Part shown: positions 10,841-22,875 of the stretch, in pieces | Numbering within the stretch: position 1 is the stretch's first letter | How the letters are laid out: each line of letters starts with the position of its first letter | Source of the DNA: Bacteroidales bacterium | GTDB taxonomy: Bacteria; Bacteroidota; Bacteroidia; Bacteroidales; Muribaculaceae | DNA: 64,000 nucleotides | Direction of reading: 5' to 3' | Assembly (NCBI GenBank): GCA_014800525.1 | Contig: JAAVFV010000009.1 | Location: 1-64,000 of the forward strand | Position numbers and translations under genes: made by a program | Notes under the pieces: generated by a model | What the model was told of the DNA's origin: nothing | What the model saw: the letters and a program-made list of their open reading frames with translations, nothing else | Database searches by the model: none

Positions 10841-10872
10841 AAAGACTGATTCCGTAATTGGAGTCAGTCTTT
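10841..10872 (+). terminator. Intrinsic terminator after lpd
   Basis: AAAGACTGATTCC/GGAGTCAGTCTTT stem followed by T-rich tract. Confidence 0.7.
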
Positions 10873-11283
10873 CTTTATTTATTGGATGGGGCCTAATATC
10901 TTTGGAAGTAAGCCTACATTGTTTTTGAACGGTTACTTATCTCTTAATTTAATGCACTCTACGGATTATAATCAGAGTATTGCACACGTTGAAAATATAT
11001 GTGAATCATGGTTTGCACATATTTTGTAATGGTGTGCTTCGAAAACAAAATATTTCCATAAAATTTTGGTAATCATAAAAATATTGTTGATATTTGTGTC
11101 GGAATAAAGATTAGCAATCAATAAGAATCTATAAATCTTGTGGATAGATGCAGGCGAAAGGATTTTTACTGATGGCTAAATCTTTAGATTAAGGATTAAC
11201 AATTGCATGTTGTATGTGGCATGTCGCTTCGGGGCGGATAGACTATCATTACTGGAGGATGTGCATTATTACCAGATAAGCCT

Positions 11284-12957
11284 ATGTTGGAGAAGTTTCT
11301 TGAAAAGGTTGAATTCGATTCAATGGCCGATTTTCGTAAGAACTATCGAGTGAAAGTTCCGCAGAATTTCAATTTCGCGTATGATGTTGTGGATGCCTGG
11401 GCGGAGAAAGAGCCCGAACGCAAGGCATTACTTTGGACTGATGATAAGGGAAACGTAGAACAATTCACGTTTGCCGATATGTCGCGGGAGTCAGATAGAG
11501 TTGCTGCGTGGCTACAGACTCTTGGAGTCGGACGTGGTGACAAAGTAATGTTGATCCTGAAGCGTCACAAGGAGTTCTGGTTCACTATCCTTGCTCTACA
11601 TAAATTAGGAGCGATTGCCATTCCGGCCACCCACCTCTTGACACCGAAGGATATCATCTATCGTTGTAATGCCGCAAAGATTAAGGCCATTGTAGCGGCC
11701 GATGATCCGGAAGTGACTAAGCACATCACCAAGGCAATCCCTGATTGCCCTACGCTCGAGACCGTGATCACCACAGCTGATGTGGCTCCGGAAGGTTGGC
11801 ACAGTTTTAATGAAGCAGCAAGTGCTCCGGAATTTAAGCGCCCTGAATTTGTGAACGCCAATGAGGATCTGTCATTGTTGTATTTCACCTCCGGCACCAC
11901 CGGAGAACCGAAGATGGTTGCACACGACTTTCTTTATCCTCTCGGGCATATCGTAACCGGAAAATACTGGCATAATCTCCATCATGATTCCTTGCATCTC
12001 ACAGTGGCCGACACCGGCTGGGGGAAGGCTGTCTGGGGAAAGCTCTACGGACAGTGGATGGCCGGCGCAAACGTGTTTGTGTATGATTTCGAGAAATTTA
12101 ATGCAGCTGATCTTCTCCGCCAGATGGCTGACTTTAAGGTGACATCCTTCTGTGCGCCGCCCACCATCTATCGCTTCATGATACTGGAGGATATGTCGCA
12201 ATACGACTTATCATCGCTTGAATATTGCACCACGGCCGGCGAGGCAATGAATCCGAGCGTATTCGAGAAATGGAAGGAGCTCACCGGAATTGATATCAAG
12301 GAGGCATTCGGCCAGACTGAGACCACTCTTACAGTCGGCACATTCCCTTGGATGGAGGCACGGCCGGGATCTATGGGAGTTCCTAATCCTGAATATGAGA
12401 TTGATCTTCTTAATCCGGAGGGCCGGAGCTGCGCGCCGGGAGAGGAGGGTGAGATTGTGATTTATACAGATCGTCGTCGTCCATTGGGTCTTTTCAGGGA
12501 ATATCTCTATTCCCCTGAGGCTACGAAGCAAGCTCACAATAATGGGGTGTATCGCACCGGCGACCTTGCCACACGCGATGAGGATGGATATTTCTGGTTT
12601 GTGGGCCGGGCAGATGATGTGATTAAATCTTCCGGCTATCGCATCGGCCCCTTCGAGGTTGAGAATTCTCTGATGAGTCATCCTGCTGTTGTGGAGTGTG
12701 CCATTACGGGAGTTCCGGATCCTGTACGAGGCCAGGTGGTGAAAGCCACAATAGTCCTTGCCGATGATTGGAAAGACCGCAAAGGGCCCGATCTGGTAAA
12801 GGAGCTCCAGGCCTATGTCAAGGAGAATACTGCCCCATATAAATATCCCCGTGTGGTAGAATTTGTCGATGCGCTTCCCAAGACCATCTCCGGTAAGATC
12901 CGTCGCGTCGAGATTCGTGGAGGCTATCGTTCAAAATCGAAAGCCAGTCAGAAATAA
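11284..12957 (+). CDS. AMP-forming acyl-CoA synthetase (acetyl/medium-chain type)
   Basis: 557 aa; LLYFTSGTTGEPKMVAHD, EAFGQTETT, SSGYRIGPFEVE, KTISGKIRR. Confidence 0.9.
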   Translation: MLEKFLEKVEFDSMADFRKNYRVKVPQNFNFAYDVVDAWAEKEPERKALLWTDDKGNVEQFTFADMSRESDRVAAWLQTLGVGRGDKVMLILKRHKEFWFTILALHKLGAIAIPATHLLTPKDIIYRCNAAKIKAIVAADDPEVTKHITKAIPDCPTLETVITTADVAPEGWHSFNEAASAPEFKRPEFVNANEDLSLLYFTSGTTGEPKMVAHDFLYPLGHIVTGKYWHNLHHDSLHLTVADTGWGKAVWGKLYGQWMAGANVFVYDFEKFNAADLLRQMADFKVTSFCAPPTIYRFMILEDMSQYDLSSLEYCTTAGEAMNPSVFEKWKELTGIDIKEAFGQTETTLTVGTFPWMEARPGSMGVPNPEYEIDLLNPEGRSCAPGEEGEIVIYTDRRRPLGLFREYLYSPEATKQAHNNGVYRTGDLATRDEDGYFWFVGRADDVIKSSGYRIGPFEVENSLMSHPAVVECAITGVPDPVRGQVVKATIVLADDWKDRKGPDLVKELQAYVKENTAPYKYPRVVEFVDALPKTISGKIRRVEIRGGYRSKSKASQK

Positions 12958-13041
12958 TCCGATTGGAATACCATATCTCCATCCAATAAAATACCTCAAT
13001 ATTCCAACGGGTAATTTTCGTGGATTGAGCCTAAGATGATA

Positions 13042-13074
13042 AAGGGTCGCCCCGTTTATTCGGGACGACCTTTT
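13042..13074 (+). terminator. Intrinsic terminator after acyl-CoA synthetase
   Basis: GGGTCGCCCCG...CGGGACGACCTTTT. Confidence 0.65.
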
Positions 13075-13098
13075 AGTGTTCATAGGAAATGATAAGAA

Positions 13099-13880
13099 TT
13101 AGCCATTAATGGTTGAAGATCGCAGGACAGAGATCTCTTCCTTTGACAGACCTGTGGCCTGTTCAATGAACTTATCATCCATACCCATCCCAATCAGATT
13201 GCGGGCTACATCATTATGACCTTCGGCACGTTCGGTAGCTGCAATTGCATAGTTATCCCGATAGTTCTTCAGAGATTGATCGTAGGCGTCACGCTGGCTC
13301 CTGGATAGGGCACCCAGGCGAGCCACATGTCCCAGTCGACCGAATATTGGTTCCTGCTTAAATTGCTGTGGTATAGTATTCATGTGTTCGAGATTTTTTA
13401 GGATATATAACCAGCGTTCAAGGGTTGTGACACACTCATCAGCCGTCTTGTGCAACAATGGTAGTTTCAGAAATACCATCCTTACCTTGTCTGAGAATAC
13501 CGTTTTGGTATTCATATTCATCAAACATACGTCTTCCCGTAAGGGTTCATCTGCAAACTCTTTCCAATCGAAGTTCATCAGAAATACACCATAAACCGGG
13601 GTGAGGGAATAATCCCAGGCTTTACCCTTTCTTCCCTGTCTGTAGATATCAGCGGAGGTATAGAACACGGCCCGATCTCGGAAGTGAGTCTGGTAGCGGT
13701 TCTGCATCTCAACGAAAAATTTCTTCCCTGTCGAGGTGGTACAAGTTCTATCGCATCCGCAATACTTCACCCAACAGATCGCTAATGTCTTTGCCTTCAA
13801 TTTTGCCAAAGTCCTCCCATGCATCAACATCAACACCGAGTGCGGAGAAAACCGTGGATGTGAAGTTGGCTACAAGTTGC
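13099..13880 (-). pseudogene. Degraded Rpn/PD-(D/E)XK-type transposase/nuclease family protein
   Basis: Family-like core (FFVEMQNRYQTHFRDRAVFYTSADIYRQGRKG...YGVFLMNF). The N-terminal coding content lies in another frame (MQLVANFTSTVFSALGVDVDAWEDFGKIEGKDISDLLGEVLRMR then TAG). Confidence 0.7.
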
Positions 13881-14083
13881 ATTATGATGATCTAGACAAC
13901 AGAGTCTCTGACATAAGAATGTCTATGTAAGATTAATATGATTTATATGCGAGCTTCGGATCGACCAACAAGGTGGTATCGAAGCACGCATATGAGTTTG
14001 CGATTGAAGTCAGATGTAAACTTTTGACTCGATTTAAGAATGTATGTTAGCAGTGCTGAAACGCCCACTATAAAGTCTATTTC

Positions 14084-15597
14084 TTAGTTTACCCCATCTT
14101 CTATTAAAAGTCTATGTAACCATGTTAAATGTTTTATACTGTGCCCATTAATCTTTTCTCGTTCATACATTATGATTGTTTTGCCCCAATCAACTAAATG
14201 TCCGTTAAACCCTGCTTTTTTAATAGCAACATTCCGACTAACATTCTTAAGGTATTTGATACAAAAAGATATATCTCATTATTTGAAAGACATTTTAAAG
14301 AAGGATTATTTAGTTTAGGTGTCTTACCATGTAGATAGAGATTTCGGCAATTTATGGATTCGATTTCTTCCTCGAAAAGAGTTATATCACTTTCTTCAAA
14401 TGGGAATGATAACTTTAACGCATTAGGCATTTCATTAAATTTACCAAGTTTAGAACTAAACTTATTCCAAATGGATTTATCAATTTCTACCCCAATACTT
14501 AATGCAAATCTTTTTGTAGATTTCACTATCTTTTCCAATTCATGTTTTATATGTTGCTTTATCTTAGCATTATCAAACATTAGAGGAGTCTGGATTGTAG
14601 ATTTATCCATAAAATAACTAGTAACAGTTTCGATAGCAACAGATGCTAAACTTCCATTAGAGATATTATCTAAGCAGGCTGATTGTGTAACTAAAATACA
14701 ACTTCTCCGAAGTTCTTCGCTATTGTATAATAGTTTGACTAAATTTTCAAATGTCTCAGGCGTAAGAAGTAAATCTTCTTTTTCTATGTTTGAATATAAA
14801 TTATGATCTAAAAGGGGGCGTTTGGAATTAATAGTGGAGTTAAGACACTGGTATTCTATCGCAAATCGTGACTTGGGTACAGACTATCTGCTAATTGAAA
14901 GAATACTATCTGCCATATAATATCCATTTATTAAAGCATACGCAGACCGTATTGATTCTACTAATTTTGAAAAATTACTGTAGGGTACATCACTTTGACT
15001 TTTAATAACAAAATATCCGCAGTCTTCCGAAACTTCTTCAAAATAAAATAAAAATAACTGATTTTGGAGCTTAAGTGAAACAGCATTCTTAAAAACGAAA
15101 TCCTGAGTCTTATTAGTAGTCAAATCGTATATTATTCCCTTATTATCTGGTGAAAAAGTCTTCGGATTATATCTAAATAATACTGTATGCTTCGCATTCT
15201 TTCTATCTTCATCCTCAAATAGAGTCTGAAATCGTCTAATAGTTACAGTTACGTGGATAGGGATTTTTTCATCAGCATTGTATTTAGCTGTAATATTATC
15301 AACATCAGTGGAATTAATAATGATATTGAAGTCGGGTAAATCTTTTCTATTAGGTGGTTTAGGAATTGCTAAAACCGCCGGTTTTGCATAAAAGTCATCA
15401 ATATTAAACCTATCGGATACGTTTTGGGGAATATCAAATTCAACTTGGAATTTACCATTCTCAAGCTGTTTTAGCGTACACTTAAACGCTATATCCGTAT
15501 TTAATATAGCGATAAAAAATGTTTCTTCCCCAGAAGCCAAAATCCCATATAATTTTAGGATAGTCTTATCATCTTGAAATAATGAGTTAGATATCAT
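14084..15597 (-). pseudogene. Third gene of the PLD-helicase/methylase operon, broken by an in-frame TAG and a frameshift
   Basis: ORFs 14884..15597 and 14194..14610 are in the same frame, joined by 92 codons with only one stop (TAG 14884-14886). After a frame change near 14245-14255, coding continues as NVSRNVAIKKAGFNGHLVDWGKTIIMYEREKINGHSIKHLTWLHRLLIEDGVN to TAA at 14084-14086. Confidence 0.75.
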
Positions 15598-15607
15598 ACG
15601 AATTTGT

Positions 15608-18600
15608 TTATTTATATCGTTCGTATTCTTCTTTGATTATGGTTGTTTCGGGATCAATAATTAAGATTTCCTCATAATTAAGTCCGTACATAGAATAGAT
15701 AAGTTTATCTATTTCAATTCGAGCCTCATTCAGAGATGGATTGTTCAAAAGCATTCTGACTAATCCTTCAACTTTTCTAGCTTTCACTGATTCAAAACGA
15801 GGTAATGGCAGTTGTTCATAGAGGTAGGTTTGAATTTCAGGGAACGCTTCTTCTTTTTTAGTAGAGAACTTTTTCTTATAATAGAAATCTACAGCTCTGG
15901 AGTTAAGCCAGCCAACAACGAATTCGCGAGAATATTCACTGTCTGGTTTAATATAAATACCGTAGATATTTTTATTGAACGCAAAATTAGTGTCCTCTCT
16001 TGGCATGGTTGCTGTGAGACTAGAGTCTACACGACGTATATAAATCAAAGGCAACTGAAAGAAATCGGATAATCTGCGATATTCCTTATGCTCAGTAGGT
16101 AAATATGTATTATCCCAATCAATACGGTATTTTGAAGTATCCATACCAATAAGAGCAGGCATACCATTATTTTGCTCTCTAAGGAATTTTTTACCAACTT
16201 CTGCACCTCGCTTCGATAAAGAAATGTTGCGAAGAAGCGTATTATCAGACTTGATTTTATCTAACAAGAAAATTAAATCCTCGTCAAGTCCGATAACCAT
16301 TTCGTAGTTCTCATTGAAAAGACTATATCGAAAGGATAGTTTTGGAAGTCTATCAAAGGATTTTAGTTCTGAATTATACTTGTATACAGGAATACAAACC
16401 GATTTCGGTGATTCTATTGTGAAAATTGTAATAACATTTTCAGTTACTGCATCAAATGGATTGCAAAGAGAAAGTGATAATAAATTTACTTTACTCATAA
16501 AGAATTTCCTCTGTTCTTTATCATCTTTATTTAAAAGGTAGAACTTTGGAGTAATATAACAGACGACCCCCTTATCTTTCGTAAAACGTTCACTGCCTTT
16601 GCAAGTACGTTCAAGAAACATTTTATATAAGTCTGTATTCCAAGAGTAAGTGGGCCATTCACTTTTTTTCGTACCTACATATGGTGGATTTGCTAATACT
16701 ATATCAAATCCACCCTTTACACCAAACATCCATTCGGGATCAAAGTATTCAGCGCTTTTATTTTGATTAAATATATCCCATTCTGTCAGCATGGTGGATT
16801 CAGATTTTGAGAGCATTCCAACAGAAGCAAGTTCTTCTGCAAGCTGCAAACGTGTTTCTTCAAGGCGTTTTTCAAGTTCTTTTTTCCATTTGTGGGATTT
16901 AACACTAAATAAACGGTGGTTAATCCGTTTAAGCTTATCCTTAAGCTGTTTAACAGAGGATACAGTATCACCAAGCGACACATCTCCACTTAAAGAACGT
17001 AAAGAGTCTGCCGCAACAAATTTTGCTTCCAGATTTGGAAGAGGTCGAATTCCATAGTTTTCAGCCGGATTGTCATTACTTTTTTGATCAATAACTAATG
17101 AAATGAAAAATCTCAGCTTCGAAATCTGGATAGCAATAGGTTGAATATCCACGCCGTAGATGCAATTTTCTATTAGATAGAGTTTTCGAGCATAGTCTGG
17201 ACGATTCACCTTATCATTGAAATTTCGCTCAATATCAAGAATAGCCTCTTGTCTCTCATTTTCGGTGGCATTTCGGTACACTTCAGAAGTTTCATCTACA
17301 GCAAGATTAAGAAGCATTTCTTTCCACTGAGTATTATCAGGGTCTATTTTAGTAAGGACATGGACCATTTTTTGCAAAATACCCATTGGGAATGCACCTG
17401 AACCACAAGCGGGGTCAAGTATTTTGCAATTATAGAGCGCCAACATTATACTTTGCTTTTGGTCGGGGGAGAGATTTAATTGTATATCTGAGTAAGAGAG
17501 CAACTTACGATATTCGTTTTCAAGGTCCAATCCAACTGTCCGATTAAGATGTGCGATTAGACTCTCATCCACCATATACTGTACTATAGGACGAGGCGTA
17601 TAGAAAGATCCCGTCTGCTTTCGTGCAGTTTGTTTTGTTTCCGGATTAAAAGCAGCAAGTAGATTTTCAAATACTTTTCCTAACAGTTCGGGATCAAGAG
17701 CAACTTCTTGGTCAAGAGGGGTATTTTCTTCGATAGTAAACTGATACGAATTAAAAATTTTTATCAACCCACGAACTACAATGTTTTTCTGCTTTCTGTC
17801 ATCATATTCTGCCGAAAGATCAGCATGAATATTATCTGAAAAAAACAAATAATCAGGAACACAAAGCTGGTCAATGGATGTTTTTCGTTCAGAAAATCCA
17901 TCCAAATATAAACCTTTAGATTTGCGATCAAGACAATCAAAAAGACCTCCATTGAGGAACGGTACACGGTTACATAACTTAATGAACAGTTCGGGATCTT
18001 TGAATAAATCCCGATAACGCATAAGAACATTTACATCGAATTGGTCTCTTGAAGTCTTGAATCGCCGCTCGGTGAGATCACTTTTCCCTTCCTTTGTAAG
18101 AGGAGTATTAAGAGTAGCGAAAAAAAGGTTCTGAAGGATTCCTCTATAATAGTAGCTCACACGCTGTGTTTCGCTGAATAATCCTTGAGGTTCAATTGGA
18201 TTAAACTCCTTAAGCAACTTATTACCTACAAAATCAGGGTCAAATAATTCTCCTGGAATAAGGTTTCTTTGCTTAAGAAACCAGACAAATATCAAACGAG
18301 TTATCAAACGGATGGTGGCTTCGCTATTATACGTTGTATCATCCGAAGTGGTTGATATATCATTGGGGAAACGTACAACCTTAAGAGCCGCAAAATACCA
18401 GTTTTGTAACTCTCTATAGAAACGTTTGGTTAAGGTTTCACTACTGAATACTTTAAGCCAATGTTTATAAAGTTCGTCGAAAGTCGGATAAGCCTTATCA
18501 CCGAGGGAGTCGAGAATATCAATGTGTCCACGATGAGGATTAACGCAATTTATATCGCGGAGTATAGACACCTTACCAAGCTTTTCACCCTCCATACCAG

Positions 18601-19066
18601 CGCGACTATATTCTGATCGTTCACAGGTGGCAAGCGAAAGTAAATCTCCGTTTTTGATAAAAATAATAACTGGCAACTGTGGAGCCATACGGTTAAAGCC
18701 ACGTGTAAGAGTGGCAAGTTCTCCACGAGTTAGCGAACATCCCTGCTTGATGTCAACCGCAAATATAATCATCGTGTTATATTTGCCGTCAAGCGGTTTC
18801 TCAATATCAAAGTCGGATTGGCGACCCTCAAGGATATTTTCATCAATAGCACCGATAAGATAGGTATTATTGACTTTTTCGACAACCTCTTTCAATGCTT
18901 GTGGCATTGACGATGAAGTGGTGTCGGTATAAAGTTCATGAAACGACAATGGCGTTTTGCTCTGAGATGTATAATGTATTTGAAGATGGGTAAGAATTGC
19001 CTCAGTCGCATCAAACAAGGATTCAGTGATGAATTTATGAAGAACGGTTTTCATTGCCTTATTCAT
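15608..19066 (-). CDS. Eco57I-like N6-adenine DNA methyltransferase of a defence/R-M operon
   Basis: 1152 aa; motif [16 protein letters not shown], motif [28 protein letters not shown]. Confidence 0.88.
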   Translation of the reverse strand: MNKAMKTVLHKFITESLFDATEAILTHLQIHYTSQSKTPLSFHELYTDTTSSSMPQALKEVVEKVNNTYLIGAIDENILEGRQSDFDIEKPLDGKYNTMIIFAVDIKQGCSLTRGELATLTRGFNRMAPQLPVIIFIKNGDLLSLATCERSEYSRAGMEGEKLGKVSILRDINCVNPHRGHIDILDSLGDKAYPTFDELYKHWLKVFSSETLTKRFYRELQNWYFAALKVVRFPNDISTTSDDTTYNSEATIRLITRLIFVWFLKQRNLIPGELFDPDFVGNKLLKEFNPIEPQGLFSETQRVSYYYRGILQNLFFATLNTPLTKEGKSDLTERRFKTSRDQFDVNVLMRYRDLFKDPELFIKLCNRVPFLNGGLFDCLDRKSKGLYLDGFSERKTSIDQLCVPDYLFFSDNIHADLSAEYDDRKQKNIVVRGLIKIFNSYQFTIEENTPLDQEVALDPELLGKVFENLLAAFNPETKQTARKQTGSFYTPRPIVQYMVDESLIAHLNRTVGLDLENEYRKLLSYSDIQLNLSPDQKQSIMLALYNCKILDPACGSGAFPMGILQKMVHVLTKIDPDNTQWKEMLLNLAVDETSEVYRNATENERQEAILDIERNFNDKVNRPDYARKLYLIENCIYGVDIQPIAIQISKLRFFISLVIDQKSNDNPAENYGIRPLPNLEAKFVAADSLRSLSGDVSLGDTVSSVKQLKDKLKRINHRLFSVKSHKWKKELEKRLEETRLQLAEELASVGMLSKSESTMLTEWDIFNQNKSAEYFDPEWMFGVKGGFDIVLANPPYVGTKKSEWPTYSWNTDLYKMFLERTCKGSERFTKDKGVVCYITPKFYLLNKDDKEQRKFFMSKVNLLSLSLCNPFDAVTENVITIFTIESPKSVCIPVYKYNSELKSFDRLPKLSFRYSLFNENYEMVIGLDEDLIFLLDKIKSDNTLLRNISLSKRGAEVGKKFLREQNNGMPALIGMDTSKYRIDWDNTYLPTEHKEYRRLSDFFQLPLIYIRRVDSSLTATMPREDTNFAFNKNIYGIYIKPDSEYSREFVVGWLNSRAVDFYYKKKFSTKKEEAFPEIQTYLYEQLPLPRFESVKARKVEGLVRMLLNNPSLNEARIEIDKLIYSMYGLNYEEILIIDPETTIIKEEYERYK

Positions 19067-22000
19067 TTACAGTAACATACTCCCACACAATCAGGTCAAA
19101 GTTTTCGAGCTTGAATTTATCTTCAAGCAACGAGCCATCGATAGCAGCTGATTTCTTGGTTAACTTATTAGATTTAAGGAGAGCGACAGCCGACGATTTA
19201 GCTTTCTGCGGGATTTGGGTTTTCATCCAATCCTTCATGATTTCAGACAATCGAGCAAAGCGATCGGAGTCTCCGGTTTCAATCCATTGCGGAGCGAATC
19301 GCTCGGCAGACTTATTCTGTCGCAAAAATTCAAGAATTTCTGCGCGATTCAGTTCGTGGTAAATGACGGACTTTGACTTATCGACAGGCTGACACATGAG
19401 ATAGATTTCACGGTATGGCTTATTTGATCCTTCCTCTCGGTGGGGATATCCCACTACACCAATGAGAGATTCTCCCATTGTGTCAAAGATATTATTGTCA
19501 AAAGTAAAGCCGGAGAAAATGCCGTTAGGCATACGACGGAATAATTCTTTGTTCTTCTCAAAATAGTCTATTAAATCTTGGCGGTAGACTTCAAACGAGA
19601 AATCTTTAAGCGACAGTGTTCTCGGTGTTTCAATATCACTTATGGAGTTATTCTGCAATTCTTGGAGCAAGCGATCTGCATTACGATCCTGAAGAGGGTT
19701 ATCCTCGACCATCTTCATAAACTCGTCGTTGAGTTCTTGAGTTTCCGAGCCGACAAGAGTCATAGCCGCCATACGGTTCTGTACCCTCGATTCAAGATGT
19801 AGATAATCTTCAAATGTTTTGGCTGGCCAGAAGTTGACACATTGGATTAACTTGTTCGGAGAACCTATACGATCTATACGCCCAAATCGTTGAATTAGAC
19901 GCACCGGGTTCCAGTGTATATCATAATTAATCTGCATATCCGCATCTTGGAGGTTCTGACCCTCGGAGAGACAGTCTGTAGCAATAAGTATGTCAATCGG
20001 ATCATTAAGGAGTCTGGCATATTTAGGCTCATACTTCAAGACAAGCGAGTGCCAAATATCGTAAGGAACATCCCACTGTTGCTTGTCATCTTTATAAAAA
20101 TCGTTGCGGTTTAATCCGGCTGTTTCGTATAGATCACGCCAGTCAAGTTCTTTATAAAGTTTGCTGTAAGGAGCGAAACGTTGCAAGAGTGAGAAATAGC
20201 CATCCGTGGATTGTGCTCCGGTGGAATAAGAAGTAGAGCCACTTGCAGAAGCAATATTGCTGAATCCACGCTTAACAAGTTCATCGAAGATGAATTTGGC
20301 GGTGTCAGCATATACAGTAAAGATAACTACTTTCTTGTTGGGTTGAAGTTGTTTCTCGCTGAGTATGCGCTCAAGTTCATCAAGTTTTACATCGCGCTCA
20401 ATGTTAGATTCATATTTACGCTGAAAGTCGACAAGACCAAGATAAATAGCATTAAGTTTCTTAATATCCGATTCAAGGGCACGTTGGAAGCCTCCTATAT
20501 TTTTCATATCGGATAGCTTGATGGTTCCCTTACGGAGAGCGAAGAACTCGTCATCGTCTATTTCACCATCTTCTTCCTCGCCATCAAAGAGCGATGGAGC
20601 TAATGAATCAACATTAAGTCCTGCACGGAATTTCTTGACTTTATCAAGAGTGGCTTCGTGTACTTCAAGTACTTTCTTCACTGTACTCATGAGGGAAAAC
20701 CACGAAGATTCAAGACGCTTCATAAAGAGAATACCCATCATCTTGACGAGAAAACGCTCACGGTTAACCTCATCATTCCAACCCTCGGCAGCCGCCGCTT
20801 TTTCCGATTTTTTGCGTGTTTCCTTCATGAAAAGGCTCGGCTGATACGCAGCAAGAAAAAGATCTTCAAATGCTTTATATATCTCTTCTGTAGTTTTGAA
20901 GTTACCGAAATGGTCAACACCCTGATAAACGTTGAGCGGTTTTTCCTTATCTGGAAATCCAAGATTTTCTCCGAGAGTCTTTTCAATCAGATTACGTGTA
21001 CGGGCTACTATGAGTTTGTCTGTAAGATTGAAAAATTTTGGTGGGAGGGTTTTAATAAATCCCCCGATAGTACGGTCAGGATTGTCGCACCACTGAGTAT
21101 ATTTGCGTTGTGCGTCAGTAAAAAGGTATTTAAGCGATTCCACTCCAAAATCATCAGTGTTAAATGCGGTATCAACACCTCGTCCAATAAGATTAAACTG
21201 CCCCTTAACATCGTTAAGTCCGGTATTAATGGGCGTGGCAGACAACATTAGGACTTTAACATCGCGATATTCTTGTCCGGGTTGGTTCCGGACGAGGGAA
21301 GTGAGTAGATCTTGATAACGTGATGATTTTTCATTGCGTAAATTATGGCTTTCATCTATGACGATGAGCACTTTCTTTTGGCGTTGGAGCCACGAGAGTC
21401 GTGCATCGTCGTAACGATTTTCAAGGCGCTCGTTTTGGAAATCAGTATGAAAGCGAACAATGTAGTCGAACTCGTCGGTCTCGAAGCGAGAGCCATTTCG
21501 ACGTTTATATTGTTTCCAGTTGTGTTCGAGTTTTTTAGGACATAATAAAACGGTAGTAAATCCTTGTGTCTGAAAATACTTAATAATAGCAAGAGCCGAG
21601 AATGTCTTGCCAAGGCCTACTGCATCGGCAAGAATTGCACCGTTATACTTACGGAGCATTTTGATTAGAGAAATAACGCCTTTCTGCTGATAGTTAAATA
21701 GCGTCTTCCAAATAGTACTCGTTTGGAGAAGCGACATATCCTGACGATGCTCAATGGAAGCATCAAGATCAAGGTCAGCATTGAAGAGTTCAAAGAGGAT
21801 TTTATAATATATTTCTTCCGGAGTATATTTCCGAAAGAAATCATCAATCTGGCGAATAAAATACTCTTTTACTGAAATGCGCTTACTTTTCGGTTTCTTA
21901 CGATCAATAAGGAAGGTATCAGAGGCTTTATCCCAAACCTCATTGAACCAATCAGAAAGTTCTCGAAAGTCAGCATCCGACCTATCGGCGGTCTTACCCA

Positions 22001-22484
22001 TTGTTAGTTCAATATTAGAAGATGGGCGAAGACCAAGCCCGGAATCAGTTAAATTGCTGCTTCCAGATAGATAAAACCCTTTTAAACGAGAATTGTCAGG
22101 ACGATAAATGTAAACCTTAGCGTGACAAAATGCATTGGTAATCGCTTTACATTTAACAGTATCTCTTAGGAGAAACTTCTTTGCATCTTCTACATATTGC
22201 TCCAAATTAAAAGAAGAGATAATTCCTTCGTCACCACGAAGAAGGTCGATAATCTGTTTTTCATCGTTATTCTCTTTAAGAAGTTCCGATGAAAGTAACC
22301 GATATTCTACATCTTCAGGAATCTCATGATATAACTTGCTTAATGCACGTAGAGTAAAATATCCGGTAACGATATCAAACTTCCCTAACTGTAAGGGTAC
22401 AGCGGCATATTCCTTAATAAAATCCCATACGGTAATTATATTAAGTTCATCGCCATATCTATTCTTTTTATTATCTATGAGCAT
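19059..22484 (-). CDS. PLD-like nuclease domain fused to SNF2-type helicase
   Basis: 1141 aa; N-terminal FCHAKVYIY...[11 protein letters not shown] (PLD/HKD type), Walker [21 protein letters not shown] box, [12 protein letters not shown]-terminal helicase [14 protein letters not shown]; overlaps the methylase start by 8 bp. Confidence 0.88.
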   Translation of the reverse strand: MLIDNKKNRYGDELNIITVWDFIKEYAAVPLQLGKFDIVTGYFTLRALSKLYHEIPEDVEYRLLSSELLKENNDEKQIIDLLRGDEGIISSFNLEQYVEDAKKFLLRDTVKCKAITNAFCHAKVYIYRPDNSRLKGFYLSGSSNLTDSGLGLRPSSNIELTMGKTADRSDADFRELSDWFNEVWDKASDTFLIDRKKPKSKRISVKEYFIRQIDDFFRKYTPEEIYYKILFELFNADLDLDASIEHRQDMSLLQTSTIWKTLFNYQQKGVISLIKMLRKYNGAILADAVGLGKTFSALAIIKYFQTQGFTTVLLCPKKLEHNWKQYKRRNGSRFETDEFDYIVRFHTDFQNERLENRYDDARLSWLQRQKKVLIVIDESHNLRNEKSSRYQDLLTSLVRNQPGQEYRDVKVLMLSATPINTGLNDVKGQFNLIGRGVDTAFNTDDFGVESLKYLFTDAQRKYTQWCDNPDRTIGGFIKTLPPKFFNLTDKLIVARTRNLIEKTLGENLGFPDKEKPLNVYQGVDHFGNFKTTEEIYKAFEDLFLAAYQPSLFMKETRKKSEKAAAAEGWNDEVNRERFLVKMMGILFMKRLESSWFSLMSTVKKVLEVHEATLDKVKKFRAGLNVDSLAPSLFDGEEEDGEIDDDEFFALRKGTIKLSDMKNIGGFQRALESDIKKLNAIYLGLVDFQRKYESNIERDVKLDELERILSEKQLQPNKKVVIFTVYADTAKFIFDELVKRGFSNIASASGSTSYSTGAQSTDGYFSLLQRFAPYSKLYKELDWRDLYETAGLNRNDFYKDDKQQWDVPYDIWHSLVLKYEPKYARLLNDPIDILIATDCLSEGQNLQDADMQINYDIHWNPVRLIQRFGRIDRIGSPNKLIQCVNFWPAKTFEDYLHLESRVQNRMAAMTLVGSETQELNDEFMKMVEDNPLQDRNADRLLQELQNNSISDIETPRTLSLKDFSFEVYRQDLIDYFEKNKELFRRMPNGIFSGFTFDNNIFDTMGESLIGVVGYPHREEGSNKPYREIYLMCQPVDKSKSVIYHELNRAEILEFLRQNKSAERFAPQWIETGDSDRFARLSEIMKDWMKTQIPQKAKSSAVALLKSNKLTKKSAAIDGSLLEDKFKLENFDLIVWEYVTVNE

Positions 22485-22544
22485 TTGGACTCAATAAAGT
22501 TACCATTGACTCCATATGGCGATTTTGTTTAGTTAGTAGGATAA

Positions 22545-22870
22545 AAAGAAAAGCGGGGAGTCTATTGTTACTCGTCCCGCTACCTGAGGCATCTGGCATA
22601 GCCCATCGAAGTAGGATGAGCAACAGACTCCACGCTGTATATGCAGATACCCCAAACCCATCTCAAGCTGATGCTTGAAATGAGCCCGGATAGGTATATA
22701 CATACCCGTGGCGTCTATTGTTACTCTATCCTTGACCTCGATTTGAAAACTGCCAGATTTTCAGGTAGCCAAGAACAAAGCGTCAATATACGCTTTTACT
22801 ATATATGTCTTAGATTTCCCGCTTGCCGTAGCTAAATCTTATGTATTTAGCACCCACAGCGCGGAAGTCT
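22545..22870 (-). ncRNA. Candidate rod-like structured RNA upstream of the PLD-helicase operon
   Basis: Two about-95-nt segments in inverted orientation give a long, nearly continuous duplex with G-U wobbles on the minus strand; AAGCGGG/CCCGCTT closing stem, hairpin CTCATTTCAAGC-ATCA-GCTTGAGATGGG, 3' CCCCGCTTTTCTTTTT. Confidence 0.55.
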
Positions 22871-22875
22871 AACTG

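Noticed and set aside
10873-11283. Long intergenic upstream of the acyl-CoA synthetase as a riboswitch
   Set aside because: AT-rich, no convincing extended pairing or known riboswitch core seen by eye.
13941-13995. Imperfect inverted repeat ATATGCGAGCTTCG...CGAAGCACGCATAT as an att site or terminator
   Set aside because: Single copy, no flanking T-run or recombinase association; insufficient support.
22560-22726. GTCTATTGTTACTC repeated at 22560-22573 and 22713-22726 as a CRISPR-like pair
   Set aside because: Only two copies, 153 bp apart, no spacer regularity or cas genes; better explained by the paired arms of the candidate structured RNA.
22545-22870. Retron-type msr/msd for the structured RNA
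   Set aside because: No reverse transcriptase gene anywhere in the window.
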